A stretch of DNA of 16,378 bases from DATLZM01 sp035559315. Lineage in GTDB: Bacteria; Actinomycetota; UBA4738; HRBIN12. Positions 1 to 5,896 of the stretch are shown here, in pieces; position 1 is the first letter of the stretch, and every line of letters starts with the position of its first letter. Position numbers and translations under genes: made by a program. The stretch is from contig DATMBJ010000181.1 of NCBI GenBank assembly GCA_035559315.1, forward strand, positions 1 through 16,378. Reading direction: 5' to 3'. A model generated the notes under the pieces. It was not told where the DNA came from. It searched no databases and saw only the letters and a program-made list of their open reading frames with translations.

Positions 1-231
1 CGCCCCGCCGGGGTGGCGGCGGCCGGGGCTCGGGGGGAGGAGCCCACGATCCGCGTGCCGGAGGCCGAGCCCGAGCCCGCCGCGGAGGGCATCGGCCCGA
101 CGGGGCGGCCGGAGGGCGGCGCCTCGGAGGCGGCCGAGGGCCCGGGGCCGAGCCTCGCGGAGCGCGGGATCGAACGACCCGGCGGCCGGGCCCCGAGCCT
201 CCGCGAGCTCTTCTGGGGCGAGGAGGAGTAG
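1..231 (+). CDS. C-terminal end of an acidic, Pro/Ala/Glu-rich protein, possibly DivIVA (5' end outside window)
   Basis: The reading frame is open from base 1 to a TAG at 229-231, so this is the last 76 codons of a gene that starts upstream. The visible part is a low-complexity linker rich in Ala, Glu, Pro and Gly, probably disordered, followed by a short conserved-looking tail ending SLRELFWGEEE. No catalytic motif or membrane segment is visible. In actinobacteria the polar-growth and division protein DivIVA is often encoded just before ileS and the lspA cluster, and it can carry a long disordered C-terminal region. The DivIVA call therefore rests on position and tail character, not on its diagnostic N-terminal coiled coil, which is not in the window. 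It converges on ileS, whose stop lies 80 bases away. I am confident it is coding but only weakly confident of its identity. Confidence 0.4.
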   Translation, partial: RPAGVAAAGARGEEPTIRVPEAEPEPAAEGIGPTGRPEGGASEAAEGPGPSLAERGIERPGGRAPSLRELFWGEEE

Positions 232-255
232 GACCCGGGGGAGGGCGCGGGGAAG

Positions 256-307
256 GAGGCCCGGGGCTCGGAGGGGCGGGGACCTGTCCCGGCGGGGGCC
301 GGGCCTC
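256..307. terminator. Inverted repeat between convergent genes, candidate bidirectional terminator
   Basis: A 9-bp perfect inverted repeat (GAGGCCCGG at 256-264, CCGGGCCTC at 299-307) encloses a smaller hairpin (CGGGGA/TCCCG around 277-291). It lies between the stop of the upstream plus-strand gene and the stop of ileS on the minus strand, where a shared terminator is expected. Neither side has a clear T-run, so intrinsic termination is uncertain. In DNA this GC-rich, chance inverted repeats of this length also occur. Confidence 0.3.
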
Positions 308-310
308 GGG

Positions 311-3300
311 TCAGGCGCGGCGGAGCGACACCCGGACCGGGACGCCGTCCACCGACGCCTCCTCGCGGTGGGTCGCGTCGGGGAGCCCGCCCTCGGTGAG
401 GGCCGCGGCGAGCGTCTCCCGCCCCACGTAGGCCCGGTGGCGGCGGAGCGCCTCCGCCACCTCCCCCGAGGCCTCGATGCCGAGCGCGATGCGGTCCGTG
501 ACCTCGAGCCCGGCCGCCTTGCGGGCGTCCTGCACCACCCGGACCAGGTCGCGCGCCAGGCCCTCCAGGCGGAGCTCGGGGGTGACCTCGAGGTCCAGGG
601 CCACCGTGACGCCCCCCTCCGAGGCGACGCCCCAGCCGGTGCGGATCTCCTGGACCAGGTCGACGTCGGCGGGCTGGAGGCGGACGTCGCCGCCGGAGGT
701 CGGCACCCGGACCGCCTCGCCGCGGGCCAGCGCGGCGGCGAGCGCCCCATCGTCCTCCTCGAGGGCCCGGGCCACCTCCTTCACCCGCGGCCCGAGGCGC
801 GGCCCGAGCGCCCGGTAGTTGGGCTTCGCCCGCCACCGGCCGAGCTCCTCCGCCCGCTCGGCGAACTCCACCGCCTTCACGTTCAGCTCGTCGGCCACGA
901 GGTCGAGGAGGGGCCCGAGGGCCGCCGGGTCGGGGTGGTGCACGACGGCCCGGGGGAGGGGCTGGCGGACCTTGGTCCTGGTCTCGGTCCGCACGCGCCG
1001 GCCGAGCTCGACGATCCGCCGGGCGCCGGCCATCGCGGCCTCGAGGCCCTCGTCGACGAGGCCCGCGAAGGCGGCGGGATCGGGGAAGTCCGAGAGGTGG
1101 ACGGAGTCGGGCGCCTCGGGACCGGCCAGGTTCCCCCAGATCTCCTCGGCCACGAACGGCGTGAACGGCGCGAGGAGCTGGGAGACCGTGACCAGGCACG
1201 TGTGGAGGGTCCGGAAGGCGGCGAGCGTGTCCCGGCCGCCCTCGCCGCCCGGATTCCAGAACCGCCGCCGGGCCCGCCGCACGTACCAGTTGGAGAGGTC
1301 GTCGACGAGCTCCTCGATCCTGCGGCCGGCCCCCGCCGCGTCGTAGCGCTCCATCGCCTCGCGGACCTCGGCGACGGTCCGGGCCAGGCGGGAGAGGGCC
1401 CAGCGGTCGAGGGGCGGTCGCTCCGCGGGGGGCACGTCGGGCCCCGCGGGGTCGAACCCCTCGGCGTTCGCGTAGGTCACGAAGAACCCGTAGACGTTCC
1501 AGAGCGTGAGCAGGAACCGCCGGACGACGTCCTCGACCGCCTCCTGGGACACGCGCCGCGACACCCAGGGGGAGCCGTTCGTGAGCAGGAACCACCGGAG
1601 CGCGTCGGCCCCGTGGCGGTCCAGGACGTCCCAGGGGTCGATCACGTTCCCCAGGCTCTTCGACATCTTCCGGCCGTCCTTGTCGACGATGTGCCCCAGG
1701 CAGACCACGTTCCGGTACGCCGTGGAGTCGAAGAGCAGGACGGCCTCGGCCATGAGCGAGTAGAACCACCCGCGGGTCTGGTCGATGGCCTCCGAGATGA
1801 AGTCCGCGGGGAAGCGCTCCTCGAACTCCCGGACGCCGCGGCCGAGCTCGGGGTGGTAGCCCCACTGCGCGTAGGGCATCGCCCCGGAGTCGTACCACGT
1901 GTCGATCACCTCGGGCACCCGGCGGGCCTCCTCCCCGCAGGCCGGGCAGCGGATCGCGACCTCGTCGATGTAGGGCTTGTGGGGGTCGATCCCGGTCACG
2001 TCCCGGCCCGCGAGCTCCGACAGCTCCCGGAGCGAGCCCACCGCGGTGTCGTGCCCGGCCGGGCACCGCCAGATCGGCAGCGGCGTCCCCCAGTACCGCT
2101 CGCGGGAGAGCGCCCAATCGACGTTGTTCGCGAGCCAGTCGCCGTAGCGGCCGTGCTTGATGTGCTCGGGGTACCAGTTCACCTCCTCGTTCACCTCGAG
2201 GAGGCGCTGCTTGCGGGCCGTCGTCCGGATGAACCAGGAGGTCCGCGCGACGTAGAGGAGCGGCGTGTCGCAGCGCCAGCAGAGCGGGTACGTGTGCTGG
2301 TAGGTCTCGGCCCGGAGGAGGAGGCCGCGGGCCCGGAGGTCCTCGATGATGTCGGGGTCGGTCTCCTTCACGGGGCGGCCCCGGATGAAGTCCACCGGCG
2401 CGTCCTGGGTGAACCGGCCGGCGTCGTCCACCGGGCGGTAGGAGGGCCACCCCTCGCGTCGCCCGAGCTCGAGGTCCTCGGCGCCGAAGCCCGGTGCGAT
2501 GTGGACGACCCCCGTCCCCTCCTCCATCGAGACGAAGTCGGCCCCCACGACCCGGTGGGTGTCGCCGTCCACGTTCTCGTACGGGGGCCGGTACCGCGCG
2601 CCCACGAGGCGCGCGCCCGCGAACGTCTCCACGACCTCCGCGTCGGGGCCGAGGACGCTCGCCACGAGGCCCTCGGCGAGGATCAGGTCGCCGCCCTCGG
2701 CCCGGACCCGCGCGTAGGTCCGGTCGGGGTCCACCGCCAGGCCGAGGTTCGAGGGGAGCGTCCAGGGCGTCGTGGTCCAGGCCAGGAGCGAGGCGCCGAC
2801 GAGCCCGGGGTCGGGGGCCTCGACCAGCGGGAAGCGGACGTAGACGCTCGGGTCGACCACGGTCGCGTAGCCCAGGGCCACCTCGTGGTCGGAGAGCGCC
2901 GTGCCGCACCGGGGGCAGTACGCCACCGTCCGGTCGTCCTGGTACAGCAGGCCCTGGCGGTGGAGGTGCTTGAGCGACCACCACACGCTCTCCACGTACT
3001 CCGTGGACATCGTCCAGTAGGCCTGCGAGAGGTCGATCCAGAAGCCGATCCGCTCCGTGAGCCGTTCCCAGTCCTCGACGTAGCGGGTGACGGACTCCCG
3101 GCAGCGGCGGTTGAACTCGGCCACCCCGAACGCCTCGATGTCGCGCTTCGTCCTGGTGCCGATCTCCTTCTCGACCTCGAGCTCGACGGGGAGCCCGTGG
3201 CAGTCCCACCCCGCCTTCCGCTCGACGTAGTGGCCGGTCATCGTCTTGAAGCGGGGGAAGGCGTCCTTGAACGTGCGGGCCTCCACGTGGTGGAGCCCGG

Positions 3301-3463
3301 GCCGGCCGTTGGCGGTGGGTGGGCCCTCGTAGAAGACCCAGGCCGGGCAGCCCCGGCGAAGCTCGAGGCTCCGCTCGAACACGCGGTCCCGCCGCCAGCG
3401 CTCGAGGATCCGTTCCTCGAGCCGCGGGAAGCTCACCTTCGGGTCCACCGGCTCGAACCGCAC
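311..3463 (-). CDS. ileS: Isoleucyl-tRNA synthetase, type 2 (eukaryote-like)
   Basis: Cytoplasmic class I aminoacyl-tRNA synthetase that charges tRNA-Ile with isoleucine and hydrolyses mischarged valine. The 1050-residue product has all the expected landmarks: the HIGH-type signature in GPPTANGRPGLHHV (residues 47-60), WDCHGLPVE (86-94), CP1 editing-domain motifs such as LAWTTTPWTLPSN, Cys pairs (CPRCG, CWRCD, CPACG), the KMSKS loop at 599-603, and a helical anticodon-binding domain after about residue 690. The GLHH form of the signature, the length and the C-terminus without a Cys4 finger place it with the type 2 enzymes, several of which are naturally insensitive to mupirocin. The start is GTG at 3463-3461, chosen because GGAGGAG (3473-3467) sits 3 bases upstream. 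It is transcribed opposite to all its neighbours. It converges on the upstream gene and diverges from the DUF167 gene. Confidence 0.97.
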   Translation of the reverse strand: MRFEPVDPKVSFPRLEERILERWRRDRVFERSLELRRGCPAWVFYEGPPTANGRPGLHHVEARTFKDAFPRFKTMTGHYVERKAGWDCHGLPVELEVEKEIGTRTKRDIEAFGVAEFNRRCRESVTRYVEDWERLTERIGFWIDLSQAYWTMSTEYVESVWWSLKHLHRQGLLYQDDRTVAYCPRCGTALSDHEVALGYATVVDPSVYVRFPLVEAPDPGLVGASLLAWTTTPWTLPSNLGLAVDPDRTYARVRAEGGDLILAEGLVASVLGPDAEVVETFAGARLVGARYRPPYENVDGDTHRVVGADFVSMEEGTGVVHIAPGFGAEDLELGRREGWPSYRPVDDAGRFTQDAPVDFIRGRPVKETDPDIIEDLRARGLLLRAETYQHTYPLCWRCDTPLLYVARTSWFIRTTARKQRLLEVNEEVNWYPEHIKHGRYGDWLANNVDWALSRERYWGTPLPIWRCPAGHDTAVGSLRELSELAGRDVTGIDPHKPYIDEVAIRCPACGEEARRVPEVIDTWYDSGAMPYAQWGYHPELGRGVREFEERFPADFISEAIDQTRGWFYSLMAEAVLLFDSTAYRNVVCLGHIVDKDGRKMSKSLGNVIDPWDVLDRHGADALRWFLLTNGSPWVSRRVSQEAVEDVVRRFLLTLWNVYGFFVTYANAEGFDPAGPDVPPAERPPLDRWALSRLARTVAEVREAMERYDAAGAGRRIEELVDDLSNWYVRRARRRFWNPGGEGGRDTLAAFRTLHTCLVTVSQLLAPFTPFVAEEIWGNLAGPEAPDSVHLSDFPDPAAFAGLVDEGLEAAMAGARRIVELGRRVRTETRTKVRQPLPRAVVHHPDPAALGPLLDLVADELNVKAVEFAERAEELGRWRAKPNYRALGPRLGPRVKEVARALEEDDGALAAALARGEAVRVPTSGGDVRLQPADVDLVQEIRTGWGVASEGGVTVALDLEVTPELRLEGLARDLVRVVQDARKAAGLEVTDRIALGIEASGEVAEALRRHRAYVGRETLAAALTEGGLPDATHREEASVDGVPVRVSLRRA

Positions 3464-3466
3464 GCT

Positions 3467-3473
3467 CTCCTCC
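3467..3473 (-). promoter_or_regulatory. Strong Shine-Dalgarno of ileS
   Basis: On the minus strand GGAGGAG lies 3 bases before the GTG start of ileS and fixes that start. It is one of the few strong ribosome binding sites in the window; livK has another. Confidence 0.75.
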
Positions 3474-3486
3474 GACCGGACGAAGA

Positions 3487-3517
3487 GCGCCTCGTCCCCG
3501 CGGCGGGAACGAGGCGC
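3487..3517 (-). promoter_or_regulatory. Hairpin in the ileS leader, 14 bases upstream of the Shine-Dalgarno
   Basis: The arms GCGCCTCGT (3487-3495) and ACGAGGCGC (3509-3517) are perfect 9-bp complements. Inside, CCCG (3497-3500) can pair with CGGG (3504-3507) across one mismatch. Part of this stem can instead form a competing 6-bp stem, GGACGA (3478-3483) with TCGTCC (3492-3497), closer to the ribosome binding site. Two mutually exclusive folds next to a start site suggest translational or attenuation control of ileS. Actinobacterial ileS genes are often T-box regulated, but I see no T-box TGGNACC core here. Confidence 0.4.
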
Positions 3518-3539
3518 CTGGCCCCGCGTCCGAACCCGC

Positions 3540-3565
3540 GCGCCGGGCTCGCGGAGCCCGGGCGC
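3540..3565 (-). promoter_or_regulatory. Second hairpin in the ileS-DUF167 divergent intergenic region
   Basis: CCGGGCTC (3543-3550) and GAGCCCGG (3554-3561) form a perfect 8-bp stem with a 3-base loop, extendable by about 3 bp past a one-base bulge. It lies in the presumed 5' leader of ileS. It could be a structural element of the leader or part of the divergent promoter region; its role is unknown. Confidence 0.3.
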
Positions 3566-3590
3566 CGCGCCGGTGATGGTACACGACCGG

Positions 3591-3596
3591 TAGTCT
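3591..3596 (+). promoter_or_regulatory. -10-like hexamer for the DUF167 gene, possibly leaderless
   Basis: TAGTCT ends 7 bases before the GTG start at 3604. No Shine-Dalgarno precedes that start. A -10 element at this distance would place the transcript start at or next to the start codon, as in leaderless actinobacterial genes. No convincing -35 box is visible at the usual spacing. Confidence 0.35.
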
Positions 3597-3603
3597 CGGG
3601 GCC

Positions 3604-3912
3604 GTGGCGAGCGTCGTGGTCCGCGTCGTCCCCCGGAGCGCCGAGCCCGGGGCGGTCCAGGACCGCCGGGGGCTGGTCCTGCGGGTGCGGGCGGCCCCCG
3701 AGCGAGGGCGCGCGACCGAGGAGGCGCGCCGGCTGCTCGCCGCCGCGCTCGACGTGCCCGCGTCCGCCGTCCGGTTGCGCTCCGGGGCGACCGCGCGGAC
3801 CAAGCGGTTCGACGTGGAGGGGCTGTCCGCGGAGGAGCTCGCCCGGCGCCTGGCCGTCCTGGGGGAGGGGGGCGGGGGCCCGGGCATTGCCGCTCGGGCC
3901 AACGGGTGCTAG
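3604..3912 (+). CDS. DUF167 (YggU/UPF0235 family) protein
   Basis: A 102-residue product matching the small DUF167 family, whose cellular role is not established. The family pattern is visible: an N-terminal beta strand in VVVRVVPRSAEPG, then GLVLRVRAAPERGRATEEA, where small residues and a charged helix follow a strand. The middle segment LDVPASAVRLRSGATARTKRF is the characteristic strand-turn region with SGxxxRxK. The length is typical, apart from a Gly/Ala-rich C-terminal tail after about residue 85. The GTG start is the first in frame after the divergent promoter region; there is no Shine-Dalgarno, but TAGTCT lies 7 bases upstream. Its TAG stop is 12 bases before the TraR/DksA start, so the two genes could be co-transcribed. 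Family assignment is confident; function is unknown. Confidence 0.85.
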   Translation: MASVVVRVVPRSAEPGAVQDRRGLVLRVRAAPERGRATEEARRLLAAALDVPASAVRLRSGATARTKRFDVEGLSAEELARRLAVLGEGGGGPGIAARANGC

Positions 3913-3915
3913 CGT
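3910..3915 (+). promoter_or_regulatory. -10-like hexamer before the TraR/DksA gene
   Basis: TAGCGT overlaps the TAG stop of the DUF167 gene and ends 9 bases before the ATG at 3925, which has no Shine-Dalgarno. It resembles the hexamers ahead of the DUF167 gene and trpC and may mark another leaderless start. Because the TAG is also a stop codon, chance is a serious alternative. Confidence 0.25.
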
Positions 3916-3924
3916 CCGCTCGCC

Positions 3925-4311
3925 ATGGCCGGGAGGATCCCGCTCACGAAGAAGGAGCTGGAGGAGCTCCGTGCCCGTCTCCTGGAGGAGAAGCGGGAGC
4001 TCGAGGACCAGCTGGCGACGATCGAGGAGGCGCAGTTCGCCGCGACCCAGTCGGACCTGACCGGGGAGGTCAGCTTCGACGACGAGAGCGCCGACGCCGG
4101 GACGTTCACGTTCGAGCGTGAGCGGGACCTCTCGATCGAGAACAACGTCCGGGACCTCCTGGGGAAGATCGAGCGCGCCTTCCAGCGGATGGACGACGGC
4201 ACGTACGGCCTGTGCGAGCGGTGCAAGCGCCCGATCGAGAAGGCCCGGCTCAAGGCGCTCCCGTACGCCGACCTCTGCATCAAGGACGCGCGCGAGCAGG
4301 CTCGGCGGTGA
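3925..4311 (+). CDS. TraR/DksA-type zinc-finger protein with an altered fourth ligand
   Basis: A 128-residue member of the TraR/DksA family. DksA binds the RNA polymerase secondary channel and modulates initiation with ppGpp; actinobacterial relatives are less well understood. Residues 8-45 form a charged helical or coiled-coil segment (KKELEELRARLLEEKRELED). Residues 46-75 form an acidic linker, followed by the helix NNVRDLLGKIERAF and the finger YGLCERCKRPI...ADLCIKD. The finger has Cys97, Cys100 and Cys118, but the position of the fourth Cys (C-x2-C spacing) is Asp121, so it is C-C-C-D rather than Cys4. The ATG at 3925 fits the family N-terminus. Position just before lspA and the pseudouridine synthase is typical of actinobacterial gene order. 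Family assignment is firm; the RNA polymerase role is inferred. Confidence 0.9.
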   Translation: MAGRIPLTKKELEELRARLLEEKRELEDQLATIEEAQFAATQSDLTGEVSFDDESADAGTFTFERERDLSIENNVRDLLGKIERAFQRMDDGTYGLCERCKRPIEKARLKALPYADLCIKDAREQARR

Positions 4312-4334
4312 TCCCGCCGGGGGTGGGGGGCCGG

Positions 4335-4844
4335 ATGGCGCCGGGACGGCTCCGCGCGGGTGGCGGCCTCGCCGGGTGGCTCTACGCCGCCGCGGCCGGC
4401 GTCTACGCCCTCGACCGGGCCTCGAAGCTCTGGGCCGAGCGGGCCCTGGCCGGGCGCCCGCCGCTCGAGATCGTGCCGGGCGTCCTCCAGCTCACGTACA
4501 CGACCAACTCGGGGGGCGCGTTCGGCATCGGGCGGACGGCGCCGTGGCTGTTCGCCTCGGCCACGGTCCTGGTCTCGGCCCTGATCGTTGCCGCGTCGTT
4601 CCGGGTCGGCCGACGGGGGACCGCCCTGGCCCTGGGCCTGATCCTCGGCGGGGCGCTCGGGAACCTGACCGACCGCGTGCTCCGCGGGCCGGGGATCTCA
4701 GGGCAGGTGGTGGACTTCATCGACCTCCGGGTGTGGCCGGTGTTCAACCTCGCGGACTCCGCGATCGTGGTGGGGGCCGCGATCCTGGCGCTCGGCGGGC
4801 TGCGCCGGGAGGAGGACGCCCGGGGGGGCCGCGGGGCGGCCTGA
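4335..4844 (+). CDS. lspA: Lipoprotein signal peptidase (signal peptidase II)
   Basis: Integral membrane aspartyl protease that removes signal peptides from prolipoproteins after lipidation. The 169-residue product shows the conserved boxes in order: LDRASK (26-31), NSGGAFGI (58-65), GNLTDR (109-114) and FNLADS (137-142). The catalytic dyad is Asp113 and Asp141; their 28-residue spacing matches the family. Four hydrophobic segments fit the four-helix topology (about 12-26, 68-88, 94-110, 138-155). I chose ATG 4335 because GGGGG-rich sequence precedes it and the family usually starts shortly before helix 1. A GTG at 4308, overlapping the TraR/DksA stop as GTGA and adding nine residues, is a credible alternative, since GTGA overlaps are used elsewhere in this window. 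The livK-like lipoprotein encoded at 13560 is the kind of substrate it would process. Confidence 0.95.
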   Translation: MAPGRLRAGGGLAGWLYAAAAGVYALDRASKLWAERALAGRPPLEIVPGVLQLTYTTNSGGAFGIGRTAPWLFASATVLVSALIVAASFRVGRRGTALALGLILGGALGNLTDRVLRGPGISGQVVDFIDLRVWPVFNLADSAIVVGAAILALGGLRREEDARGGRGAA

Positions 4845-4850
4845 GCGGCC

Positions 4851-5774
4851 GTGGGGGCCCGCGAGCTCCGCGCCGAGCCGGGGCGCCTGGATGCGGTCCT
4901 GGCGGGGCTCCTGGGGGTGCCGCGGGCCGATGCGCAGCGGCTGATCGCCGAGGGCCGGGTGCGGGTGGACGGCGTCCCGCGCCCGAAGTCGTTCCGGCTC
5001 GCGGGCGGGGAGCGGCTCGAGGTGGACCTGGCCGGCGCCGGGGAGGTGCCCCCCGAGGGCCCGCCCCCGGAGGTCGCGTACGAGGACCGGCACCTCCTCG
5101 TGGTGCGCAAGCCCGCCGGCCTGCCCACGCACCCCACGGCGGGCCGGAGGACCGGCACCCTCGTGAACCGGCTCCTGGCGCTGGGGGTCCCGCTCTCGTC
5201 GGCGGGGGGACCGCTCCGGCCCGGCATCGTCCACCGCCTCGACGCCGGGACCTCGGGCCTGTTGCTGGTCGCCAAGGACGACCGGACCCACGCCGCCCTG
5301 GCCGACCTGCTCCGCCGCCACGAGGTCGACCGTCGGTACCTGGCGCTGGTCCGGGGGGCCGTCGCCCACGAGCGGTTCGCGGTGGACGCCCCGCTGGGGC
5401 GGGCCGGGGCGCGGATCGTGCTCCGCCCGGTCGTGGGGCGCGAGGCCGAGACGGGGTTCCGGGTCCTCGAGCGGTTCGAGCGCGCCACGCTCCTCGAGGC
5501 CGTTCCCCGGACCGGGCGGACCCACCAGATCCGGGTCCACCTCGCGGCCATCGGCCACCCGATCCTCGGCGACCTCCGCTACGGGGGCGGGGGTGGGGAC
5601 GCCGCGCGCCTCGGCCTGGCCCGGCCCTTCCTCCACGCGGCCCGCCTGTCCTTCGTGCATCCCTGGACGGGCCGGCGCATCGAGCTCGAGGACCCGCTCC
5701 CGGAGGACCTGGCGGCGGTCCTGGCGGCCCTCCGGGGGGAGCGTCGGGCCCCCGCGCCGGGCCGCCGAGAATGA
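4851..5774 (+). CDS. RluA/RluD-family 23S rRNA (or tRNA) pseudouridine synthase
   Basis: A 307-residue enzyme that isomerises uridine to pseudouridine in structured RNA. Residues 10-60 form an S4 RNA-binding domain (GRLDAVLAGLLGVPRADAQR, then GRVRVDG). Residues 75-300 form the catalytic domain: VVRKPAGLPTHP (84-95), then the active-site motif GIVHRLDAGTSGLLLVAKDD with catalytic Asp131, and PRTGRTHQIRVHL further on. S4 plus this catalytic domain matches RluD-like enzymes, which in Escherichia coli modify helix 69 of 23S rRNA; the exact target here cannot be read from sequence. The GTG start at 4851 lies 6 bases after the lspA stop without a clear Shine-Dalgarno, which suggests translation coupled to lspA. 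The lspA-pseudouridine synthase pair is a widespread arrangement. Confidence 0.93.
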   Translation: MGARELRAEPGRLDAVLAGLLGVPRADAQRLIAEGRVRVDGVPRPKSFRLAGGERLEVDLAGAGEVPPEGPPPEVAYEDRHLLVVRKPAGLPTHPTAGRRTGTLVNRLLALGVPLSSAGGPLRPGIVHRLDAGTSGLLLVAKDDRTHAALADLLRRHEVDRRYLALVRGAVAHERFAVDAPLGRAGARIVLRPVVGREAETGFRVLERFERATLLEAVPRTGRTHQIRVHLAAIGHPILGDLRYGGGGGDAARLGLARPFLHAARLSFVHPWTGRRIELEDPLPEDLAAVLAALRGERRAPAPGRRE

Positions 5775-5779
5775 CAACC

Positions 5780-5808
5780 TTGTGATCCGTGGGTCGGCGG
5801 GGTAGTAT
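5780..5808 (+). promoter_or_regulatory. Sigma70-type promoter for dnaE
   Basis: TTGTGA (5780-5785) and TAGTAT (5803-5808) are separated by exactly 17 bp, close to the housekeeping consensus and standing out in GC-rich surroundings. It begins 6 bases after the pseudouridine synthase stop. Transcription would start near 5815, giving dnaE a leader of about 80 bases. This supports GTG 5897 as the dnaE start, because the in-frame GTG at 5789 lies inside the promoter, upstream of the transcript start. Confidence 0.7.
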
Positions 5809-5896
5809 CGGGACCCCGGGAGCGGGGCCGGCGCCGGGGAGCGGCCCGCCCCGGAGCGGCCGGGGGCCGTCCCCGGGGTCCAGGGCAGAGGGAACG

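Noticed and set aside
3464..3603. Canonical T-box riboswitch ahead of ileS
   Set aside because: No TGGNACC core or clear stem I with an isoleucine specifier was found, so only the hairpins are reported.
368..4060. Very long plus-strand open frame antisense to ileS
   Set aside because: It is antisense to a fully recognised ileS and its product is low-complexity Arg/Pro/Gly/Val-rich with no domain. Stop codons are rare in all frames at this GC content.
5789..5896. Upstream GTG 5789 as the dnaE start
   Set aside because: It would add 36 Gly/Pro/Arg-rich residues before the PHP motif and lies between the -35 and -10 boxes, upstream of the likely transcript start.
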